Shown in pieces: positions 58,929 to 64,000 of a stretch of 64,000 nt of DNA (position 1 is the first letter of the stretch; each line of letters starts with the position of its first letter). The position numbers were made by a program, and so were the translations under genes. Below the pieces are notes generated by a model, which was not told where the DNA came from, ran no database searches, and saw only the letters and a program-made list of their open reading frames with translations. Origin of the DNA: CAYRJA01 sp964424455 (GTDB lineage Bacteria; Bacteroidota; Bacteroidia; Chitinophagales; UBA10324); NCBI GenBank assembly GCA_964424455.1, contig CAYRJA010000001.1, forward strand, positions 1 through 64,000, read 5' to 3'.

Positions 58929-61160
58929 ATGTCAGTGTCGGTAAAAGAATCTGTAGTTACTGTAGAAATGGCTGCTCAGCTTGGTCTTTCAACAGAGGAG
59001 TTTGAAAAGGTAAAAACCGTTTTAGGTCGTACGCCTAATTTCACGGAGCTAAGTATTTATTCGGTGATGTGGAGCGAGCACTGCTCCTATAAAAATTCTA
59101 TCAAGTGGTTGAAAACACTGCCGCGTGAAGGAAAACATTTGCTGGCAAAAGCGGGAGAAGAAAATGCTGGATTAGTGGATATTGGCGATGGACTGGGTTG
59201 TGCTTTTAAAATAGAGTCGCACAATCATCCTTCTGCCATAGAGCCGTATCAGGGTGCAGCTACCGGAGTAGGAGGTATTCACCGCGATATTTTTACAATG
59301 GGTGCGCGACCGGTTGCGGCGCTTAACTCTCTCCGGTTTGGGAATCTGGAAGAAGAAAAAACAAAACATCTGCTGCGCGGCGTAGTGAAAGGAATCGGTG
59401 ATTATGGAAATGCATTTGGTGTTCCTACAGTGGGAGGTGAAGTTTTCTTTGATGAGTGTTACAATACCAATCCGTTGGTCAATGCCATGTCTGCAGGAAT
59501 TGTTGAAAAAGGAAAAACAGTTTCCGCTACTTCTTACGGGAAGGGAAACTTAGTTTATATCGTCGGCTCGGCAACAGGGAAAGACGGAATTCACGGAGCC
59601 ACTTTTGCATCAGCAGATATTACAGAAGACAGCGCTGAAAAATTACCGAGTGTACAGGTTGGCGATCCCTTTCAGGAAAAATTATTATTGGAGGCATCGC
59701 TGGAAGTAATTGAAACGGGCGCATTAATCGGAATGCAGGACATGGGCGCTGCCGGTATCACTTGCTCTACTTCAGAAATGAGTGCAAAAGGAGAATCCGG
59801 AATGATCATTCATCTGGATAAAGTGCCAACGCGCCAGCAGAATATGAAACCATTTGAAATCCTGCTGAGCGAATCACAGGAACGTATGTTGCTTGTGGTG
59901 AAAAAGGGAAGAGAGAAAGAGGTGGAAGAAGTTTTTAAAAAATGGGATTTGAATTGTTCGCTGATAGGAGAAGTAACAGACGGTGACCGCCTTCAATATT
60001 ATATGTATGATGAGTTAGTGGCAGATGTGTCTGCTGAATCGCTTGTGCTGGGCGGCGGCGCTCCGGTGTATGAGCGCGAGTACAAAGAGCCTATCTACTT
60101 TGCGACAACCAAAGAATTTGACATCAACAATATTCCTGAACCGTCTGATATTCGTACTGTTGCTGAACAATTGATTCAACTGCCTAACATCGCTTCCAAG
60201 AAGTGGGTATATGAGCAATATGATTCCACTGTGCAGATAAATAATTCATCTACCAACAAACCTTCTGATGCTGCGGTTATCCGGATTAAAAAATCGAATA
60301 AAGCAATAATGCTTACGGTAGATTGCAATGCGCGGTATGTTCATGCCGACCCTTTCACCGGTGCAGCCATTGCAGTGAGTGAAGCAGCAAGAAATATTGT
60401 TTGTACAGGTGGCGAACCCTGTGCAGTAACCAACTGCCTGAATTTTGGAAATCCTTACAATCCCGAAGTGTACTGGCAGTTTGTCAATGCAATTAAGGGA
60501 ATGGGGGAAGCGTGCAAGAAATTAGATACGCCTATTACAGGAGGTAATGTAAGTTTCTACAATCAGTCGTCAGATGATGGTCCTGTATTCCCAACTCCGA
60601 CTATAGGAATGTTGGGGTTAATGGATAATATGAAACATCAGACTACACTTGATTTTAAAAATGCCGGTGACCTGATTTATCTGATAGGTGAATCGAAAGA
60701 GGACATCAGTTCATCAGAATACCTCGCAAATATTTGCGGACAAAAGATTTCACCTGCTCCTTACTTCAACTTAGATGAAGAAATCGTGTTACAGGATACG
60801 GTAAAGCAACTGATTCGCGCAGGATTGATTCAATCAGCACATGATTGCAGTGACGGAGGATTGTTTGTAACACTGCTTGAATCCGCAATGGCAGGTAACA
60901 ACGGGTTTGACATCAGCACAGATGAAAGCTTTCGTAAAGATGCTTTCCTGTTTGGTGAAGCACAGAGCAGAGTAGTAGTAACTGTAACACCTGAGCAGCA
61001 GGATACATTCATTGACTTACTCAGTCAGTTTGAAATTGATTTCTCTCTGCTTGGTGAAGTGCTTGATGATGCAATTTATATTGATGACGAGGACTTAGGA
61101 GATATTAATTACTGGAAAGGACTGTATGATAACGCCATAGGAAAGGAAATGCAAGCCTAA
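58929..61160 (+). CDS. purL: Phosphoribosylformylglycinamidine synthase subunit PurL
   Basis: 743 residues, the small PurL type that works with separate PurS and PurQ. It converts FGAR to FGAM in purine synthesis. Motifs: W-S-E-H-C-S-Y-K near residue 48, E-S-H-N-H-P-S near 96, M-Q-D-M-G-A-A-G-I near 270, and D-C-S-D-G-G-L near 638 in the second half. Complete. purS and purQ are not nearby. A terminator follows at 61216. Confidence 0.95.
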   Translation: MSVSVKESVVTVEMAAQLGLSTEEFEKVKTVLGRTPNFTELSIYSVMWSEHCSYKNSIKWLKTLPREGKHLLAKAGEENAGLVDIGDGLGCAFKIESHNHPSAIEPYQGAATGVGGIHRDIFTMGARPVAALNSLRFGNLEEEKTKHLLRGVVKGIGDYGNAFGVPTVGGEVFFDECYNTNPLVNAMSAGIVEKGKTVSATSYGKGNLVYIVGSATGKDGIHGATFASADITEDSAEKLPSVQVGDPFQEKLLLEASLEVIETGALIGMQDMGAAGITCSTSEMSAKGESGMIIHLDKVPTRQQNMKPFEILLSESQERMLLVVKKGREKEVEEVFKKWDLNCSLIGEVTDGDRLQYYMYDELVADVSAESLVLGGGAPVYEREYKEPIYFATTKEFDINNIPEPSDIRTVAEQLIQLPNIASKKWVYEQYDSTVQINNSSTNKPSDAAVIRIKKSNKAIMLTVDCNARYVHADPFTGAAIAVSEAARNIVCTGGEPCAVTNCLNFGNPYNPEVYWQFVNAIKGMGEACKKLDTPITGGNVSFYNQSSDDGPVFPTPTIGMLGLMDNMKHQTTLDFKNAGDLIYLIGESKEDISSSEYLANICGQKISPAPYFNLDEEIVLQDTVKQLIRAGLIQSAHDCSDGGLFVTLLESAMAGNNGFDISTDESFRKDAFLFGEAQSRVVVTVTPEQQDTFIDLLSQFEIDFSLLGEVLDDAIYIDDEDLGDINYWKGLYDNAIGKEMQA

Positions 61161-61215
61161 TTGCAGTCTGCGTTCTTCCTTCTTATTTATTACAGTGAGA
61201 AATTGTCTAAAACAA

Positions 61216-61245
61216 AACAGCTACTCATCTTATTGAGTAGCTGTT
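61216..61245 (+). terminator. Terminator between purL and metK
   Basis: AACAGCTACTCA pairs with TGAGTAGCTGTT around a six-base loop. It lies between convergent purL and metK and can serve both. Confidence 0.8.
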
Positions 61246-61311
61246 ATAATTAATGAAACTGAAGTTCTGTTAAATGTATTACTGTAACAGAACAGGAATT
61301 TTAGTTCTGAC

Positions 61312-62565
61312 TTACTTCAGTCCGAAAGCATTCTTCACCTTACCTACATAGTCAAGCTTTTCCCATGTAAAGAGTTCTGCTTTCACTTTCTTTACTTTTC
61401 CTCCGGGCTGTGTGAAGGTTTTTGTTACAGTTTGTGGTTTGCGTCCCATGTGTCCGTAAGAAGCTGTTTCGGAATAAATAGGGTTACGAAGTTTCAATCT
61501 CTGCTCAATAGCATAAGGGCGCATATCAAATACTTCTTCCACTGTTTTTGCAATCTCGCCATCGCTCATGTTTACTTTGGAAGTGTTGTAAGTATTTACA
61601 AAAATTCCCATTGGCTTTGCTACACCAATAGCATAAGAAACCTGTACCAATACTTCGTCACACACACCGGCAGCCACAAGATTTTTTGCAATGTGGCGGG
61701 TGGCATAAGCGGCAGAGCGATCTACTTTTGAGGGGTCTTTACCTGAAAAAGCGCCTCCGCCGTGTGCGCCTTTTCCGCCATAAGTATCTACAATAATTTT
61801 TCTTCCTGTAACACCTGTGTCACCGTGCGGTCCGCCGATTACAAATTTTCCGGTGGGGTTGATATGATAATTGATTTTGTTATTGAACAGATGTTTATGT
61901 TTTGGGTATTTTTTTATCACACGCGGAATCAGAATTTCAATCATATCTTTTCTGATTTTAGCGCTCATTTTTTCATCGGTATCAAAATCATCGTGCTGAG
62001 TGCTGATAACAATGGCATCAATACGAACCGGCTTGTTGTTATCATCATACTCAAGTGTTACTTGTGATTTAGCATCCGGGCGCAGATATTTTATCTGTTT
62101 GTCTTCACGGCGAAGCGCTGCTAACTCAATCAACAGCTTGTGTGCAAGATCAAGTGGAAGCGGCATATAATCATCCGTTTCATTTACAGCATATCCGAAC
62201 ATCATTCCCTGATCGCCTGCACCCTGGTCTATCTTACTCTTCCGTTCCACACCACGGTTAATATCAGCAGACTGCTCATGAATTGCAGAAAGCACTCCAC
62301 AGGAGTTGGCTTCAAACATGTACTCGCTCTTGGTATAACCAATGCGAACAATCACATCGCGTGCAATTTTTTGTACATCAAGATAAGTTTTGGATTTTAC
62401 TTCTCCTGCCAAAACAACTTGTCCTGTAGTAACAAGCGTTTCGCAGGCAACTTTAGAATCTTTATCGAATGCAAGGAAGTTATCAATCAGTGCATCAGAA
62501 ATCTGGTCAGCAACTTTATCGGGATGTCCTTCAGAAACCGACTCAGAGGTAAATAAGTAAGCCAT
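61312..62565 (-). CDS. metK: S-adenosylmethionine synthase
   Basis: 417 residues. It makes SAM from methionine and ATP. Marks: G-H-P-D-K-V-A-D-Q-I-S-D near residue 14, the G-A-G-D-Q-G-M-M-F-G signature near 115, G-P-H-G-D-T-G-V-T-G-R-K near 245, and G-G-G-A-F-S-G-K-D near 266. Slightly longer than the E. coli enzyme (384), as is usual in Bacteroidetes. A -7 element lies at 62602; no SAM riboswitch was seen upstream. Confidence 0.96.
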   Translation of the reverse strand: MAYLFTSESVSEGHPDKVADQISDALIDNFLAFDKDSKVACETLVTTGQVVLAGEVKSKTYLDVQKIARDVIVRIGYTKSEYMFEANSCGVLSAIHEQSADINRGVERKSKIDQGAGDQGMMFGYAVNETDDYMPLPLDLAHKLLIELAALRREDKQIKYLRPDAKSQVTLEYDDNNKPVRIDAIVISTQHDDFDTDEKMSAKIRKDMIEILIPRVIKKYPKHKHLFNNKINYHINPTGKFVIGGPHGDTGVTGRKIIVDTYGGKGAHGGGAFSGKDPSKVDRSAAYATRHIAKNLVAAGVCDEVLVQVSYAIGVAKPMGIFVNTYNTSKVNMSDGEIAKTVEEVFDMRPYAIEQRLKLRNPIYSETASYGHMGRKPQTVTKTFTQPGGKVKKVKAELFTWEKLDYVGKVKNAFGLK

Positions 62566-62601
62566 GAATTAAAATTTTTTTAGTGAGATTTTTTGGATGG
62601 G

Positions 62602-62609
62602 CAAATGTA
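62602..62609 (-). promoter_or_regulatory. -7 element of metK
   Basis: TACATTTG on the minus strand, matching TAnnTTTG, 37 bases before the start. Confidence 0.55.
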
Positions 62610-62726
62610 ATAGATTCCAAATTGAAGATTTAAAAATTGTAGAAGTGGGTGAGTGCCTCACTTCATTACCGCAGTTATGACTTATATCATTTCATTGCAG
62701 TAGGAATTGTTATTGTTTTGTAGGCA

Positions 62727-63095
62727 ATGAATACCATATTAGTCATAGAGGATAATCTGGAAGTAAGAGAAAATACGGCTGAGCTTTTGGAGTTGAACGG
62801 ATATAAAGTACTCACTGCAATAAACGGAAAGTCAGGGTTTGAGCTTGCAAAAAAAAACCGCCCGGATGTAGTTATTTGCGACCTGATGATGCCCGATACA
62901 GATGGACTGGGTTTTCTGCAATTGGTGAAGTCAGATAGTACAATGAAAAATCTTCCAATGATATTTTTCTCGGCTGGGTCAGCTCCACCACTGTTAAAAA
63001 ACATTATCTCATACGACCATACTTATTATTTACCTAAGCCCTTTACAAAGGAAGAATTATACGAAGCGGTGGAAAAGAGTATGAATGTACACTGA
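62727..63095 (+). CDS. Single-domain response regulator (CheY-like receiver)
   Basis: 122 residues, one receiver domain and no output domain. The phosphorylation pocket is complete: Glu8-Asp9, phospho-acceptor Asp52 in V-V-I-C-D-L-M-M-P, Ser82 and Lys104 in L-P-K-P-F. No kinase gene is adjacent, so it is an orphan that probably acts through protein contacts. Confidence 0.9.
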   Translation: MNTILVIEDNLEVRENTAELLELNGYKVLTAINGKSGFELAKKNRPDVVICDLMMPDTDGLGFLQLVKSDSTMKNLPMIFFSAGSAPPLLKNIISYDHTYYLPKPFTKEELYEAVEKSMNVH

Positions 63096-63261
63096 CATTC
63101 GGAACTCCTTTACAATTTAATTCTCTAAATATTTTTATTGCGTTATCAGAATCAATGTTCTACTTTTATTTTAAGATAATTGAACAGCAGGTTATACTCA
63201 ATAGCTTTTTCAGAACCTTGTACTGTTACAATTAATGTATTGATAACATTTTACTGTCCGG

Positions 63262-64000
63262 ATGAAAAAATTTATTCAGAGAATAAGCGGGAACGGATAT
63301 TGGATCAGAGGCATCATTGCATTTTTTTTCATTCTGCTGGCAATTTATTTTATCCGTCATGAGCATAGTGAAATTAAGGAAGTAGGGAATATTCTTTCGC
63401 AAGCCAACCCGCTATATGTAGCAATTGGACTTGCTGTAACAGGTATTTATATTCTTCTGCAAGGCGGTATGTACTACTACTGTTTCGCAAGTATCAGACA
63501 TACCATATCGTTTTCCGATTCCTTAAAATTATTTTTAAGGAGAAACCTGATAGGCACCTTTTTACCCGGAGGAAATGTCACTTCACAGATGTTTTTTACC
63601 GGTTTTATAGAGAAGAAAAACATCTCTCGCACACAGATTCATCTGGCATCGGTGCTGTACCTGTTAAGCGGGTTCATTACTGTGTTTATTGTAGTGCTGC
63701 CTGCTATTTTGTATTTGTTGTACATGAAGGACTTGACAGGTATTGAAAAGACCGCAGCATTCTTCTTGTTCATTATCGCATTTCTATTTGTGCTCCTTAT
63801 TCTTTCTGTGCTGAGAAAGGGTTGGGTGAATAAAATAATCCATCGTTATCTTCCGGATTATGCGATGGTGATAGATGAACTGGTATCCGGCAAATTCTCA
63901 AAGCAAAATTTTTTAAAAAATATTTTATGCTCATTAACAATTGAAGTTACAGGAATTCTTCAGTTGATTATTGCAATTGCCGCTGTTGGAATTATTCCTT
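63262..64000 (+). CDS. MprF-like flippase-domain membrane protein, 3' truncated by window end
   Basis: At least 246 residues, open to the edge. Several membrane helices with L-Q-G-G-M-Y-Y-Y near residue 65 and R-R-N-L-I-G-T-F-L-P-G-G-N near 93, typical of the lysylphosphatidylglycerol synthase/UPF0104 transmembrane region. The full protein may carry a C-terminal aminoacyl-PG synthase domain (MprF) or be a membrane-only homologue; this cannot be judged here. ATG start; 166 bases from the receiver gene. Confidence 0.8.
   Translation, partial: MKKFIQRISGNGYWIRGIIAFFFILLAIYFIRHEHSEIKEVGNILSQANPLYVAIGLAVTGIYILLQGGMYYYCFASIRHTISFSDSLKLFLRRNLIGTFLPGGNVTSQMFFTGFIEKKNISRTQIHLASVLYLLSGFITVFIVVLPAILYLLYMKDLTGIEKTAAFFLFIIAFLFVLLILSVLRKGWVNKIIHRYLPDYAMVIDELVSGKFSKQNFLKNILCSLTIEVTGILQLIIAIAAVGIIP

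Larger units (their letters stand above)
979..63441. repeat. Dispersed over-represented word TGTTACA/TGTAACA (core TGTTACAG)
   Basis: About 106 copies counted by eye, 55 as TGTTACA and 51 as TGTAACA; about 73 extend to TGTTACAG (or CTGTAACA), and about 30 to GTGTTACAG or its complement. At this base composition roughly 12 heptamers and 2-3 octamers would be expected. Copies fall in all three codon frames, in genes on both strands and in gaps (for example 12331, 30155, 36939, 49052, 61283). The G/C-centred TGTSACA word is seen only about six times, as expected by chance. Sample starts: 2168, 4107, 7154, 11675, 17443, 22373, 28870, 32551, 43358, 45375, 50580, 60787, 63435. Confidence 0.85.

Noticed and set aside
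55822..59457. Scarcity of the TGTTACA word as a marker of recently gained DNA
   Set aside because: Gaps of 2-2.6 kb also occur elsewhere (13.8-16.4 and 52.0-54.3 kb), and one or two such gaps are expected from random spacing at this density.
62566..62726. SAM riboswitch before metK
   Set aside because: No conserved SAM-box helices are seen in the short upstream region; only a -7 element is present.
979..63441. Explaining TGTTACAG by Leu-Leu-Gln or Thr-Val-Thr codon preferences
   Set aside because: The word occurs in all three frames, in sense and antisense to genes, and in intergenic gaps.
1..64000. CRISPR array, rRNA operon, insertion sequence transposase, integrase
   Set aside because: None is visible; no regularly spaced repeats and no transposase or integrase motifs in the reading frames.

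Overview
The window reads as chromosomal DNA of a Bacteroidetes bacterium, probably of the Chitinophagales/Sphingobacteriales type. The evidence is direct. Two secreted proteins carry T9SS type A C-terminal sorting tails. Several families are typical of the phylum (DUF5686, DUF4271, DUF4834-like, PF14121-type porin, HmuY with a TonB-dependent receptor). Start codons lack strong Shine-Dalgarno sequences, and many genes have a TAnnTTTG -7 element just upstream. The three tRNA genes have this element too, two of them with a TTTG -33 element 18-19 bases before it.

Layout. 0-1.7 kb is an AT-rich accessory patch: a frameshifted SIR2-like gene and a higBA toxin-antitoxin pair between two ~57-base direct repeats. 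1.7-9.3 kb holds housekeeping and envelope genes (YqeY, CvpA, hydrolase, CBS protein, BamA-like protein, dCTP deaminase, DUF5686 protein). 9.3-11.2 kb is a large membrane/TPR protein on the minus strand. 11.4-14.7 kb is hisG-hisD-hisC. 14.7-15.6 kb holds tRNA-Glu, tRNA-Asn and an array of hairpin-bearing tRNA-Asn-derived repeats around a GIY-YIG nuclease gene. 15.9-20.5 kb is a probable heme-acquisition operon (HmuY-like, TonB receptor, HmuY-like). 20.6-36.9 kb is mostly core metabolism and envelope (GlcNAc-kinase-like, pyruvate kinase, GtrA, RuvB, porin, purine nucleoside phosphorylase, LpxK, Nif3, zinc-ribbon protein).

37.9-47.3 kb is a clade II (Sec-type) nitrous oxide reductase locus: a Crp/Fnr regulator with a cysteine-rich N-terminus, a fasciclin lipoprotein, a c-type cytochrome lipoprotein, nosZ, a membrane-protein-nosL fusion, nosD, nosF, nosY and a histidine-rich polytopic membrane protein. 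A TGAT-N4-ATCA palindrome lies between the divergent fasciclin and cytochrome genes. Together these genes would let the cell respire N2O under oxygen limitation. 47.3-53.3 kb on the minus strand encodes an outer-membrane lipoprotein, a universal stress protein, a fused trehalose-6-P synthase/phosphatase and a GH15 hydrolase, suggesting a stress/trehalose module. tRNA-Gln, a DUF4271 protein and HemD follow. 55.9-58.6 kb is a cassette of small VOC, RibD-like and SRPBCC genes with paralogous pairs and a decayed fragment. PurL, MetK, a lone receiver-domain protein and a truncated MprF-like membrane protein close the window.

The most striking signal is not a gene. The heptamer TGTTACA (reverse complement TGTAACA) occurs about 106 times by my hand count, against roughly 12 expected. 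Most copies extend to TGTTACAG (about 73 against 2-3 expected). It appears in both orientations, in all reading frames and in intergenic DNA, roughly once per 600 bases. The same word with a G or C centre (TGTSACA) is not enriched. It behaves like a genome-wide DNA-level signal, such as an uptake sequence, a Chi-like site or a protein or modification target. I do not know of one described for this phylum.
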